A stretch of DNA of 64,000 nucleotides from Talaromyces rugulosus (GCF_013368755.1 NC_049561.1:5332001-5396000), one strand, 5' to 3'. Shown: positions 10,952 through 21,356, counted from the stretch's first letter. Numbers and translations: made by a program. The notes: a model not told the origin generated them from the sequence alone.

Positions 10952-12043
10952 TCAATACGTAGCAGCCAGCCGCATAGCCAAGTACTCCCCACTGTTGATC
11001 GCCTTGTACTTTTTCTCACTATCTGTCGTATACGTCCCCGGGAGCGCTTCAATCAGCTTATCAAAATCCGGATTGCAGAAATACGCAACACTATACCGCC
11101 GCGGATACAGCTCGCCTTCGCCTTCGTATGGTGGCTGCACCACCCGGTGGTTTGTACTTTTGATAGTATCATTACTCCATCGAGCGAGCAAATCGCCCGC
11201 ATTGATGACCACCGTATTTTTGATAGGCGCAGCTCGTACCCACGTTCCTCGCGGCGATTTTACCTCGAGACCGCCAATGTCGTCCTGGAACAAAAGCGTG
11301 ACCGAGCCATAGTCCGAATGAGGCCCAGCCCTAACAGCGTCTTTATTATCGGCAAATACAGACTTGAGAACAGGCGGATAATGCAACAGACGCAGCGTAT
11401 TGTCGCCACCGGCAGTGAACTCATCAAAAAACGTCTGGTTCAAACCCATACCCAGCGCGATCGCGCGCATCAGCTGGACATGCAGGTCCTTACAAGTGTT
11501 GTGGAAGGACTTCATAACGCTGGTGAACTGCACACCCTCGGTATCAAACTTGTCTGGCCACTGGTTTGGCATCCCCGGAACATTCTCGCGCCCTATTTCC
11601 ATGGTTTCCTTGTAGTCTGGGTTTGTCGAGCGCAGACGCTGGATTTCGGTAGGGTCGGAGGACTGAGTCACTTTTTCGCGACCAAATGCAACGTAGCCAC
11701 GATTGGATTCCGGGCGATCCCATCCTAGGGAGTCCTTTTGCGTTGTTGGGCGCGCGAAGAAGTGGGCAGAGTGCGAGAAGATGGTGGAGATGGTGGAAGG
11801 TGGGATACCAGAGTTGGAGAGATAGAGGAATCCGCTGGTACGAAAGGCGTGTAGAATAGCTGTCGCTGTGTTTTTTCGTGCGGTTTCGTCGCCGTGGAGG
11901 AATGATGAGAAGTCAATGACCTGTTTCATTAGTTATCTGTTTTTTTTTGTAGCATATAGGTGGGATACACAAACCGGTATCGTCAGGTCGTCCTGCTCGA
12001 CGCCGGTTGAGCTGGAGGTTTCTTTTTTACTGCTGGATGCCAT
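10952..12043 (-). CDS. 2-oxoglutarate/Fe(II)-dependent dioxygenase (isopenicillin N synthase-like)
   Basis: Two exons (12043-11975, 11920-10952; 54-nt intron) give 345 residues. The DIOX_N domain starts with the typical IPVIDFSSFL, followed by the jelly-roll domain. The iron triad is His224 and Asp226 in AGPHSDYGSV and His281 in STNHRVVQPP; the 2-oxoglutarate-binding Arg and Ser are in RRYSVAYF. The enzyme should therefore be catalytically competent, coupling oxidative decarboxylation of 2-oxoglutarate to hydroxylation, desaturation or ring closure of an unknown substrate. The start is taken as MASSSKKETSSS because exon 1 restores the conserved DDLTIPVIDF. The gene is convergent with the aldehyde dehydrogenase. 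Confidence 0.92.
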
Positions 12044-12533
12044 TTTTTCTCTTTATTCAGCTGCACTGACTGGAGAGGTCAAGACTGAAAGAGAACGACT
12101 CGAAGATTCATCGTTATCAGTGATCATATCAGGCCTGCACTACCCCGCACTCCCTATCATGCATATCATGCATATCATGCCAAGTCACAATATCAAAACA
12201 GAATATGACAGGCTGATACTAAATTGTAAGTATGTATTCAAATGTTGATTGTTTCAACGTAAGCGCGCTGTATATCAAATTATAGGACTAAGAAAGAACA
12301 GTCTTTGCAGAGATGATTGGCCAAATATACCGATTAATATGAATTGATGTTAGAAACATATAGATCTAGATCTGTACATAGATCAATTAATTGGTATATC
12401 TAGTTATTATTAGAAAAGGGAGTCAAAGAGTTTAAAACAATGAAAATTGATATTGATGTAGAATTTCCTTTTTGGGAAACCGGAAACCCTATGTGAACTC
12501 CGTCCCTGCACCCGCGCTACTTGCCACCACAGG
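12044..12533. other. Intergenic region, AT-rich
   Basis: It holds the promoter of the oxygenase gene and the 3' side of the Thr-rich repeat gene. A 9-bp unit ATCATGCAT is repeated nearly three times at about 12158-12180. No gene seen. Confidence 0.55.
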
Positions 12534-13316
12534 CTATGCAGTTGTCACGGATGTCGCAGACACAAGGGTTGTGAATCCTGTGGGCGCTCCCCGTGTTGTC
12601 CATGCTGTCGTTGTGCCTTGCACAGTGGTGTCCCATCCTGTAGTTGCTCCAGTAGCAGTGGTATCCCACCCTGTGGTCGCTCCAGTAGCAGTGGTATCCC
12701 ACCCTGTGGTCGCTCCAGTAGCAGTGGTATCCCATCCTGTAGTTGCTCCAGTAGCAGTGGTATCCCACCCTGTGGTCGCTCCAGTAGCAGTGGTATCCCA
12801 CCCTGTGGTCGCTCCAGTAGCAGTGCTATCCCATCCTGTCGTTGCTCCTGTGGCAGTGCTATCCCACGCTGTGGTCACTCCAGTAGCAGTAGTATCCTTC
12901 CAATTCCAGAAGTTAAGTCCGAAAAAGGGCCGTCCTGTCGTTGCTCCTGTGGCAGTAGAACCCCCTGCTGTAGTCGCTCCTGTAGCAGTGGTATCCCATC
13001 CTCTTGTAGTTCCTTTCACAGTGGTGCCCCATCCTGTGGTTGCTCCCGTGGCAGTAGAACCCCATCCTGTAGTCGCTCCTGTCGCGGTGGTATCCCATCC
13101 GGACAGGGTAGACGCACCAGAAGCGCCCGCGGTGGGTGCAGTGTTGGTGTATGCCGTGGTGGTGTATGCGGATGCAGTGTCGGTTACCGTGCCCTGTATA
13201 GTGATTAGCCACAGCCAGTATAAAGAAATACGGGGGAAAAATTAGTAGAGCAGACGTACAGCAAACGAAGAGCCGGCGAGGCACAAAAGGCCGAGAGAGA
13301 CTTTGAATGTGCTCAT
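12534..13316 (-). CDS. Secreted Thr-rich protein with tandem 11-residue repeats
   Basis: Exon 1 (13316-13260) encodes exactly the 19-residue signal peptide MSTFKVSLGLLCLAGSSFA. A 63-nt intron follows, and exon 2 (13193-12534) encodes the mature chain; total 238 residues. The mature protein is mostly fifteen 11-residue units with consensus GWDTTATGATT, rich in Thr as expected for an O-mannosylated wall or surface protein. One unit (FFGLNFWNWKD region) is unrelated yet keeps the 33-bp register. The C-terminus has no hydrophobic tail, so a GPI anchor is not supported. I do not recognise a named family. Long frames on the other strand exist only because the 33-bp unit is free of stops in several frames. 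Promoter and signal exon resemble those of the next gene. Confidence 0.8.
12598..13092. repeat. Tandem array of fifteen 33-bp units inside the Thr-rich gene
   Basis: Units start every 33 bp from 12598. Those from 12631 to 12894 are nearly identical copies (two subtypes differing at a few bases), and outer units are more diverged. Unit 10 (12895-12927) is unrelated in sequence but exactly 33 bp long. High identity in the core suggests recent unequal exchange. Confidence 0.9.
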
Positions 13317-13402
13317 TTTGAAGAATAGATGTTGATATTTGTAGAATTCTTTGATTGACTGATTGATTGACTGATTGATGATGGTAATTCTAAACGCCCG
13401 AT

Positions 13403-13424
13403 GGAAGCATTCTCTTTATACCCA
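13403..13424 (-). promoter_or_regulatory. TATA-containing promoter block shared with the Cys-rich gene
   Basis: The block reads GGAAGCATTCTCTTTATACCC on the plus strand, about 90-110 bp upstream of the start at 13316. A near match occurs at 15236-15256, the same distance from the start at 15141. Confidence 0.6.
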
Positions 13425-13551
13425 GATTTAACATTTCATACAACCCAACAGGATCATCAATTGATACTCCAGCTACATGCAATAAACACGTATTAGGGCA
13501 AGACTAACACAGCTCTGCGGCCCCCAGTCACACTACCGAGCATAAAATCAT

Positions 13552-13580
13552 GCTGCCTAGATCATGTTGTTCTTCCTTTT
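13552..13580 (-). promoter_or_regulatory. Distal promoter block, first copy
   Basis: A CTGCCTAGATCATGTTGTTC-type block lies 236 bp upstream of the start. A related block lies 235 bp upstream of the Cys-rich gene (15376-15417). A second copy in this promoter lies at 13658-13697. Confidence 0.5.
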
Positions 13581-13657
13581 TGAGTTGGATATACTACATA
13601 ATGTACATTGGGTCTAAATATACATAGCTCCAGCCAATAATAAGGGAAAGATCTCTA

Positions 13658-13697
13658 CTGCCTAAACCTCCATGTTGGTTCGCGTTCGTTCCTGCAG
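13658..13697 (-). promoter_or_regulatory. Distal promoter block, second copy
   Basis: It begins CTGCCTAAACC and ends GTTCCTGCAG, closely matching 15376-15417 of the neighbouring gene, which has the same first eight and last nine bases. Confidence 0.55.
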
Positions 13698-14612
13698 GAT
13701 CCACCCAATTGATGCCCCCTGAGCCACGATGTGGGCCACTGCTACGTACTACACTGCCTCGTCGCAGAACTTTAACCCGATATGCCGTTCAAGAACCAAT
13801 TAATAATACCTATGTACTGTTTTTTTTATACATTTTTATATTTATAATAACTAAAATATAATATTTTAGCATTAGTGCGGGAATGGCCCTAACCGCCCCA
13901 GCCTCGCCGGCCAGAAGATCGACATTGAATTGCTGGTATCGGTTAGTCGGAAATGACGCAGAAATACTAGTTATTTGACAAATAACCATGCTTTTTAGAT
14001 ATTTCTTTTTATAGATCGCTTGGTGTTTTAATATTTTCGTATGTAGTATGTTTCCGTGTGGTTCTTTCCAAAATTGAAATAGTATGAACAAAATAGCAAC
14101 ACGGAGATGTTACCGTTCTTCGACCTGTCGCAAATTTAATAACGCATAGGAAACCGTTGCAAACATCACTACGTATCTAATTTGTATTATGGTCTATCAA
14201 TTTAGAAAATCCTTTTTTGTTGGTTCTGCATATGTTTCATTACATAGCCACAAAATGGTTGCAAAGTTCAAGACGAAACAAAAACTTGATACGTCACAGA
14301 AATTGCACGTAATGTGTCGAGATGTATCACGTCCCGGTTTTATATTACGTATCAAAACATAGTGACATGAATAAATTTTGCGACGTATTATTAGTAGAAC
14401 GGTAATTGTATACCTGTTACCAGGCCGCTCGCGTTGCCACGAGGTCAGGTTTCTTAGATTTCCGCTATTGAATAATGCTTTTGCCTTATTTTTACATGTA
14501 TCTCCAGTAGTCAATCCAGAACAGAATTCAAAGAGTTCAGAGAGTCCACAAGTTCAAAGTTGCCATTGAAGTATCCCCGTGTCGTCAAAATTTCCTCTTC
14601 GGGACAGAAACT

Positions 14613-15141
14613 CTATCCCTGAATATTTGCCCCTAGAAACGCCAATGCCGCAGCACCAGCAACCACAGACTCAGCAGTTGAACCAGTTACTCCCCCAGTA
14701 CTAGTCGCAGTCACAAACGTTGTTCTTCCAGTCGACGGTGTCAAACTCGCATCTGAAGCTGTAGCTGTGGCTGTGGCCGTAGTAGACGCCTCGGCCGCAG
14801 CAGCAGTGCTGCTGTACACAATCGACGTATACCCACTAGCCGTAAGGGGGACTTTGGTTTGACATGTCAAGGACCACGAGCTGCTGCAAAAGGGGAAGCA
14901 GGATGGGTATGCGCCGCCGACGCAGCAGTCGGGGCCCTCATCGCCGTCGATGTTGATGATTCCGGGGCAGCAGACGCTTTCGGAGCCGATGACGACTTGG
15001 GGATCGCTACCGTCTGGGCATTTATCCTGTATGATATTAGTATAAAAATGACATCGAACGGATAGGGGGAGGGAAACGGACAGCGGCAAGAGAGGAGCCG
15101 GCGAGGAAGACAAGGGGGAGAATGAAGTTGAATGAATGCAT
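14613..15141 (-). CDS. Small secreted Cys-rich protein, probably GPI-anchored
   Basis: Exon 1 (15141-15082) encodes a 20-residue signal peptide ending FLAGSSLAA; a 53-nt intron with a TACTAAT branch site follows; exon 2 (15026-14613) gives the rest, 157 residues in all. The mature part starts with a compact domain with eight cysteines including two CC pairs (VCCPG and DCCVGG), then a Ser/Thr/Ala-rich stalk and a moderately hydrophobic end (SVVAGAAALAFLGANIQG) fitting a GPI attachment signal. The pattern is not that of hydrophobins (C-CC-C-C-CC-C). The donor GTCCGT is unusual, but the intron is needed because the unspliced frame has no signal peptide. The mature chain is unrelated to the preceding gene, although promoter and signal exon match. 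Confidence 0.78.
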
Positions 15142-15235
15142 TGTGAAGAGGATGTTTAGCAGAGATATTGTCTTTATAGAGTCTGAAGATTGAGTGATTG
15201 ATTATTGATGATGATGATAATTCAAAACCTGTGCT

Positions 15236-15256
15236 GGAAACACGCTTTTTATACCC
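15236..15256 (-). promoter_or_regulatory. TATA-containing promoter block of the Cys-rich gene
   Basis: GGAAACACGCTTTTTATACCC matches the block at 13403-13424 at 15 or more positions and lies at the same distance from its start codon. Confidence 0.6.
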
Positions 15257-15375
15257 ATTCCTTACATATGTAGTGCCCCCAAAAGTTCCATAACAATCCC
15301 CAGGTACTCCCTGCCCCATGACACCAAGCAGTTTCACGATCCAGCCAATACTCGCGCAGACATCAATGATTCATT

Positions 15376-15417
15376 CTGCCTAAATCCCATTGTTCTCTCC
15401 ACGTTTTGTTCCTGCAG
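15376..15417 (-). promoter_or_regulatory. Distal promoter block of the Cys-rich gene
   Basis: It begins CTGCCTAAATCCC and ends GTTCCTGCAG. It corresponds to 13552-13580 in position and to 13658-13697 in sequence. Confidence 0.55.
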
Positions 15418-16025
15418 TATATACTGGTCAAAATCCGGATAGATCCAGCCAATAGGAAACGCAGGGCCGATTAAGCTATCGCCCCAGAATCTTGTATAGT
15501 CGGTCCAGCCAATGGCGTGCCGGGCTGGCATGTTGTGTGGGGTCTACAATAAATATGAAACCTGTAGTATTGATATATTACTTGCCAGAATAATTTTTTC
15601 GGAAGACACACATGACATGATATGCATCGGTATATAGACGCCTGGCCTGCCCCCAACTTCGTATGTAGTAATCACCAATTTATGACCAAGTACTAACGTT
15701 GTACAACATTAATGCATCAATATGGCTGAAAATAATAGCAGAAAACTTGAAATCAATAATTTAATGTAATGGTAACTCCTTGGAGTAAGCCATATCTAAT
15801 TTTAGTACTCAACCCAAGTACACGTCGTTATGTAGACCTACAATCTATTTTCGAGCGACCATCTTCTACCGACCGCATTTACCGTTCAATATCAACTGTT
15901 CTTTGTTCTTTGAACATATCCATTACTCAACAATATAAGGAACGACTTGGTTATAATTATCTCCATGGGTACATGCAGCCATGTCATATTCCATATCCAA
16001 CTTTTACTAGTAACTTGCAAATCCT

Positions 16026-16724
16026 CTAAATGAACTCCCATGGCATCGGGGCGTTGGTAACGTTGGCAGCAGCAACGTCAAAACCCAGGCAGTCTGACGA
16101 GTAGTTTTTGCCGGGCAAGTCAACGTAGATTTGCCATGGGTAGGCGCCGCTTCGGGGGCAGGCAACGAAGCCGGTGCTGCCGTTGCCATTGAATCCGAGA
16201 ATGGCGACGGTGCCGGGCTCGGCGGGGGGCTATATTTATTTCATGTTAGAGGCTGTAACAAAGAAGTGTTCAAGGTCAACGTACAGTATAGGTAAAGCCG
16301 CTGTACACGATGGAGCCCGGGGGAAAGACGCCCTCAGTGTGAGGCTCGGTGAAGGAGAGCGAGCCGTCTGGGGCGACAAAGACGTCCTGTCCACCGGGGA
16401 CGTTGGCGTACTAAATAAAAGAAATGTTAACTGCTGTTATCTCTTTTTCTTTTTCGGTTAAATATGTCTTACCAGACCAGCAGCACCATTCTCATAGAGG
16501 TCGATAAGAGTAGAGTTGGTCTTTTGGCAGCCGGTGACGTTGGGAGGGCAGTAGGTCTTGGGACCGGGTCCCCAGATCCAGAACTTGCTGTTGGCAGCGT
16601 TGATGCTGCCAAAGTGGATGGGCGATACTGAGCGCAGCGACATGAGTCCAAGAGTGAGCTCCTGGGCCTGAACCGAGGCTCCAAGTAGCGTGGCGGCCGT
16701 GACAACGGAGGCGATGAGCTGCAT
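16026..16724 (-). CDS. phiA: PhiA-like cell wall protein
   Basis: Three exons (16724-16473, 16410-16285, 16229-16026) with phase-0 introns give 193 residues, close to the usual PhiA size. Residues 1-20 are a signal peptide ending SVQA. Hallmarks of the family are the SVSPIHFGSINAANSKFWI start of the mature domain, a KTYCP motif, VPGGQDVFVAPDGSLSFTEPH in the centre, and the late ACP and CLGFD cysteine motifs. PhiA of Aspergillus nidulans is a wall protein needed for phialide and conidium formation, and relatives are known as IgE-binding surface antigens. Four cysteines are visible and may form two bridges; several N-x-T/S sites suggest N-glycosylation. It is third in a run of minus-strand secreted-protein genes. 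Confidence 0.85.
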
Positions 16725-17695
16725 TTTGTTGATAGATGTGATGATTTTATTAAATAATAAAGATAGTAGTAGATTGATAGGATGATTTATTGATATTCAA
16801 TTTGGCGAGGATACACCTCTCTTTAAATAATCGCTCAAGTGCCGAGGTTTACAAGTTAATCTAAACATTGAAGTCATAAATTCAGACACCAGTTTCTTGT
16901 TTTGGTAGTTGATCCACCATCTTTAAAAACGATAAATTCCCTTTTATCCTCATCTATCCGGGTCTCGCTATCCATGCCGAAAGTGGGTTGCAAAGCAAGT
17001 ACGTACATATTAAACTCCGCAAAACTTCCGGCTGTGTCGCGCTTAACAGGTGTTCATCCACTGCCGAGATACCCTGATAGCAGGGAACTATATGATTACT
17101 CGCCCGGCTCATTGGTGAGATTGTTTGAGACATCCAGTTGACCGTCAGAATGCATGTCTCACTATGGCCGCGATCGACACGTGCGATTCCCGAAGAGGAA
17201 ACTGAGGTTCAGGAAGTTTCGCTTAGAGCTTTGCTTAGTCTATGTCGATCTCTGAGTTTGAATAACAGAAATTCTCTCTCGAGTTTTTAATTGTTATGCT
17301 TATATCGACTAGACGGCAGACCTATCGTGGCATTAATCATTGCCTTGGATATCCATACGTAAATCAAGTTTAAGCTCGGCTCACTTGACAAAAATTATTC
17401 TTTTTTTTAAAGAAGATTGATGTCATCGGGAGGCCCCTGATGATCTTCTTGTTTCTGCGATTGTTCTACGGTTTTCTGTTTTGGGTATTTTTTCCGAAGA
17501 ATTATACGTAGTGCGGATTTACGTACTATACAAGCCTAGCAGAGCGATTAATGTCGCACAAGGACTCTGGCCGTTTGGTTCATTTTACGTATTTTTATTT
17601 CGACGCTACTTTTAACCTTCCCGGTTGTTGATAAACATGGCCATTAAGAGACGTCATAAGGCATTAAATGGATAGACAAGGACTGGTAGCTATAT
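16725..17695. other. Intergenic region upstream of phiA-like gene
   Basis: It carries the phiA-like promoter (CTCTTTAAATAATCG at about 16820 is a TATA-like candidate) and the 3' side of the zinc-finger gene. The rest is AT-rich with no recognisable gene. Confidence 0.5.
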
Positions 17696-18574
17696 CTAAC
17701 CACATTGATAAACAGGCGTCTCAGTGTTCCAGTATGCATACAAATTCTTGTTCCCTTTGCGCTCAATTCGAGTCTGCCTTTGTCTCTCTATTTTCTGCAT
17801 CTTGTCTTCGTGCCTGTGTTGCGCCGCTAGTATAGAGCGCTGTTGAGACGTGGGCAAGTGCATTAAGCTACTTCGGTCGTTTGCGGTCATATTCGCTAGC
17901 TGGTATGTGACCATTGCCTTTTCTCGTTTCTCTCGCTTCGATAATGCTTGTGTTTTATTTGTGTCCGCTGCCTCTTTGCTAGAGTTTTCTTGTTCGTCGG
18001 GTTCAACCACGGAGTATTCGAGTTGTGAAGACAAGAGCCGAGTAGTTCGACGGTGTAACCGAGTTATGAACGGCTGATCTGCTTGTGCTGATAATTTTTT
18101 CGATATGGTTTTACCAGAGGGTAAATGAATCCAGTCTTCATCAGCCAGCAGTGGCGGCTTTAGACTTGAGCTTGTCGCCGCCGTCGTCTCTTGATCCGTC
18201 TCCTCGTCAATGCTACTTTCGGCGCTGTCTTCAAAGTCGTAGAACTCGGCAAATTCCGAGTCTTCTTCCGAGATATCAAATCGACAGTGTCCCTTGCCGA
18301 TCATGTGCTGCTGTACAGCTTGTACAGTGGCTCTCTCGGTTCCGCATTGTATACATTCCCGGTATCCAAAGATAATGAGATACAAGTATTCAACAAGAGT
18401 CTCGAGGTCCACTGCTAGGTGTTCTTGGTGTGGAATAAACAGGCCGTGTGATTTTTGCATGTGGATTATACTCTCAGAAAAGTTTGGTGAAGGATTGGGA
18501 CATAAGAGGCATTGCCCGGGTGTGAATGGTGGCATCGTGTCGGGAGAGTTGAGGTTGGTTTCTGATAGACTCAT
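17696..18574 (-). CDS. Rei1/Reh1-like C2H2 zinc-finger protein, short form
   Basis: A single exon of 292 residues. The N-terminal GQCLLCPNPSPNFSESIIHMQKSHGLFIP and the later ECIQCGTERATVQAVQQHMIGKGHC form the paired C2H2 unit typical of Rei1/ZNF622, cytosolic factors that proofread and mature the 60S ribosomal subunit. An acidic linker (EEDSEFAEFYDFEDS) and a basic C-terminal helix (about 255-280) follow, also as in Rei1. Full-length Rei1 has extra zinc fingers in front; they are missing here and no upstream exon encoding them was found. It is therefore probably a divergent paralogue rather than the essential copy. The end KGNKNLYAYWNTETPVYQCG is unlike the normal tail. The start is the first ATG of the frame. 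Confidence 0.72.
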   Translation of the reverse strand: MSLSETNLNSPDTMPPFTPGQCLLCPNPSPNFSESIIHMQKSHGLFIPHQEHLAVDLETLVEYLYLIIFGYRECIQCGTERATVQAVQQHMIGKGHCRFDISEEDSEFAEFYDFEDSAESSIDEETDQETTAATSSSLKPPLLADEDWIHLPSGKTISKKLSAQADQPFITRLHRRTTRLLSSQLEYSVVEPDEQENSSKEAADTNKTQALSKREKREKAMVTYQLANMTANDRSSLMHLPTSQQRSILAAQHRHEDKMQKIERQRQTRIERKGNKNLYAYWNTETPVYQCG

Positions 18575-19375
18575 TGGTAAGTGAACAGTGGATATTGATG
18601 CGGTCGTAGTTAAGTTGTCAGTAGTAGTGTATTAAGAAGGAGTCAGGATTGTATTATGTTTTTCCCCCTTTTAATTGAAGTAGATTCCATCTGTTTTATA
18701 TAGTTCAGTCTCATTGAACTGCCCCCACATCGCCACCACGCTATCCAATCAGGTGCGCGTTGAGCCGCTGATGAGGAATGATTCATAATGAACAATAAAT
18801 GAATGAAATTCGAACATATCACAGGCTATGGTTATTATGGCTAATCATTTCGCTTGTGGCTTGTCACATGCAGATCATACATTTAGTTGACCCCACTCGA
18901 CGGTCTGGGAATTTGAATTTATCAAATGCGCCCTACTTGTATATAGAGGTAGGACCTCTTAGTTATATATAATTGTTAACAACCAATATTGAAGTTATTG
19001 ATATATCCAATGTTCAATCTTCTATTCCAATGTTGTTGTTCTCTTTGTAAACCTAAAAAATTTATCTTTTTGACCATGAGCGACATCTAGACAGACATAA
19101 AAGTATTCAATGTTGAGTACTCTGTAATGTTTTCCTGTAAAACGATTGGCTGTAGCGCTAAAGATCGGACCGCAGAACCTGATTGGCTAGTAAATTCGAG
19201 ATGATAACAGCTCGATATGGCGTGATTTTTTTTGGCAGTAAAAACGCCTTTGACAGCGGATCGGATGTAACCCTGCGTGCGATTCTTGACCACCGGCCGC
19301 GTGGCTATTCTTCACACGACGACTGAAAACATCGACAACAAGACTCGACGAGGGACTGTTTTGCAAGTCTTCGCT
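18575..19375. other. Divergent intergenic region
   Basis: It separates the zinc-finger gene (minus) from the permease gene (plus). A TTTTATATAG element at about 18690 may be a core promoter for the minus-strand gene. Open frames antisense to the permease start are not supported. Confidence 0.5.
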
Positions 19376-21180
19376 ATGGAGGATGAAATAGAGAAACATG
19401 GTGGATATGGCAACACTACGACTGTGACGCCGCACCATGTGTACAACGAAGATGTGCAGATTGTCGACGAGCATGAGCGAAAAGACCTCGTGCGAGGGTT
19501 GAAGCAGCGCCACGTTCAGATGATTGCCATCGCAGGTGCTATTGTAAATTAATACCTACAACAATTTATATAACAACTCCAGCTAACAGCATAGGGAACC
19601 GGTCTCTTCCTCGGTCTTGGATCGTCCATTGCTACCGCCGGACCCCTGGGTTCTCTTCTGGGATATCTGTTCGTCGGCGCAATCGTCTGCGCAGTGCAGT
19701 ATGCGCTGGCCGAAGTCACTGCGCTTTTCCCCGTCACCGGTTCATTTGTCCGGCACTCGGAGATCCTGGTCGACCCCGGCCTGGCGTTTGCAGTTGGATG
19801 GAATGTTGTCTATGGCGCCTTCATGTCCGTCCCCAGCGAGGTGTCGGCGGCAGTCGTGCTCATTCAGTACTGGAACGAGAGCGTCAATCCGGCCGTCTGG
19901 GTGACCGTTCTCCTAATTCTCTCGGTGCTGGTCGCTGTCATCTTTGTCGGCGTTTACGGCGAAGTCGAGTTTTTCTTTGCGCTGCTCAAGATCCTTCTTG
20001 TTATTGGCGTGATTATCCTGGGCCTGGTGATTGACCTTGGGGGGGTTCCTGGAAAGCCTCGTCTGGGCTTTCACTATTGGAATTCCCCAGGCCCCTTTGT
20101 CGAGTACATTGCCGACGGTTCCTGGGGCCGCTTTTTGGGCTTTTGGGCGGTCCTCAGTAGTGCGGTATACTCCTTCTCTGGGGTCGAATCGCTCGCCATG
20201 GCCGCAGCTGAGACTAAGAATCCGCGCCAAAACATCCCCAAGGCCTGCAAACGCGTCTTCGCCCGGCTGACCATTTTTTATCTGCTTGCGATTCTGATCG
20301 TGGGTATGCTGGTCTCGAGCAAGGATGACCGTCTAAATGATGAGTCTGGCACTGCTACACAGAGCCCATTTGTGATTGCAGCCTCTGACGCAGGAATAAA
20401 GGCAATCCCGTCGATTGTCAACGCCGTTGTCTTGACATCGGCATGGTCTGCTTCCAATCAATCCATTCTCGCAGGGACCCGGACACTCTATGGACTGGCG
20501 ATCAAGGGTCACGCTCCCAAGATTTTCCTGAGGACAACACCGTACGGCATCCCGTACATGTGTGTCGCTCTGCAAGTCGCGTTTTCGTTCCTTTCGTACA
20601 TGTGTGTGTCCAGTAATGCACTGACTGTGTTTTGGTGGTTTGTCGACTTGACGGCAGCCGGCGTGCTGATTAGTTGGATGGCAATTGCGCTGAATCATAT
20701 CCGCCTGATGCAGGCGTTGAAAAAGCAGGGGATTTCGCCGGATGAGTTGCCATGGCATAATTCTCTAACTCGTACGTTTGTCCCTTCATTCGTATAACAT
20801 GGAAGCCATGTTTATTTTTATTTTTTTTACTAATTTAATTAGCGTACGGGTCATGGTTTGCGTTGGTATCCTGCGCTATCCTACTGTTGACCGGTGGGTT
20901 CGCCGTGTTTACTAAAGGAAACTGGGATCCATCGTCTTTTGTCTCTAGCTATCTGTATGTCTCTCTCTTCAAACTGCTTGGATCGTCAGCTAATAACGAA
21001 TACAGGGACATCCCACTTGTTCTCGTCGTGTATTTGGGCTACAAATTCATCAGAAGGACGAAATTCGTCCCTCTTGAAGATGTGCCGGTGCGACAGGCCA
21101 TTGAGGAAGCGCAGAATGATCCTGAAAACGTCCCTATCAAAGCGAGAGGATGGCAGAGATTAAATATTCTGTGGGGGTGA
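19376..21180 (+). CDS. Amino-acid permease (yeast amino acid transporter family, APC superfamily)
   Basis: Four exons (19376-19543, 19595-20771, 20843-20954, 21006-21180) give 543 residues, the normal size for plasma-membrane proton/amino-acid symporters. The N-terminal cytosolic tail precedes the conserved LKQRHVQMIAIAGAIGTGLFLG, in which GTGLF lines the substrate site. About twelve hydrophobic segments follow, with the family motif PSEVSAAVVLIQYW in transmembrane segment 3 and the AAAETKNPRQNIPKA loop. The C-terminal tail has lysines suited to ubiquitin-driven turnover. The substrate cannot be read reliably. The start at 19376 gives a tail of usual length. The stop is 176 bp from that of the convergent Zn2Cys6 regulator, a common transporter-regulator pairing. 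Confidence 0.92.
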
Positions 21181-21356
21181 GACGATACGTGGACATTAAT
21201 GTATATATACTTTATTTCCTATATTAGATACAGTTGATATAATACTTGTGAATGGTTTACACATGCATGGTGCGTGAGACATTGGAATATTCAATATTGA
21301 ACTTAACATTTGAACCTAGCCGGGTTGACTCGTGATATTAAGTGATTGGGGAGTAA

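Larger units (their letters stand above)
13317..14612. other. Intergenic region with promoter of the Thr-rich gene
   Basis: The left 400 bp hold the promoter of the Thr-rich gene. The rest is strongly AT-rich (for example 13820-13865) except for a small GC-rich island at about 13872-13930. Open frames on the minus strand (13810-14091, 14197-14514) look non-coding. No gene recognised. Confidence 0.55.
15142..16025. other. Intergenic region with promoter of the Cys-rich gene
   Basis: The first 280 bp hold promoter blocks shared with the Thr-rich gene. Two CCAGCCAAT elements (about 15342 and 15455) and a third CAGCCAATGG near 15507 look like CCAAT boxes. The remainder is AT-rich without recognisable genes. 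Confidence 0.55.

Noticed and set aside
12472..13245. 257-residue open frame on the plus strand (HPVVAPVAVVS repeats), plus other long frames across the array
   Set aside because: A 33-bp unit free of stops keeps several frames open on both strands. Only the minus-strand reading has a signal-peptide exon, a splice site and a promoter.
13860..13935. GC-rich island in AT-rich spacer, as a transposon or gene fragment
   Set aside because: It reads in frame for about 25 codons only; no terminal repeats or recognisable protein. Left unassigned.
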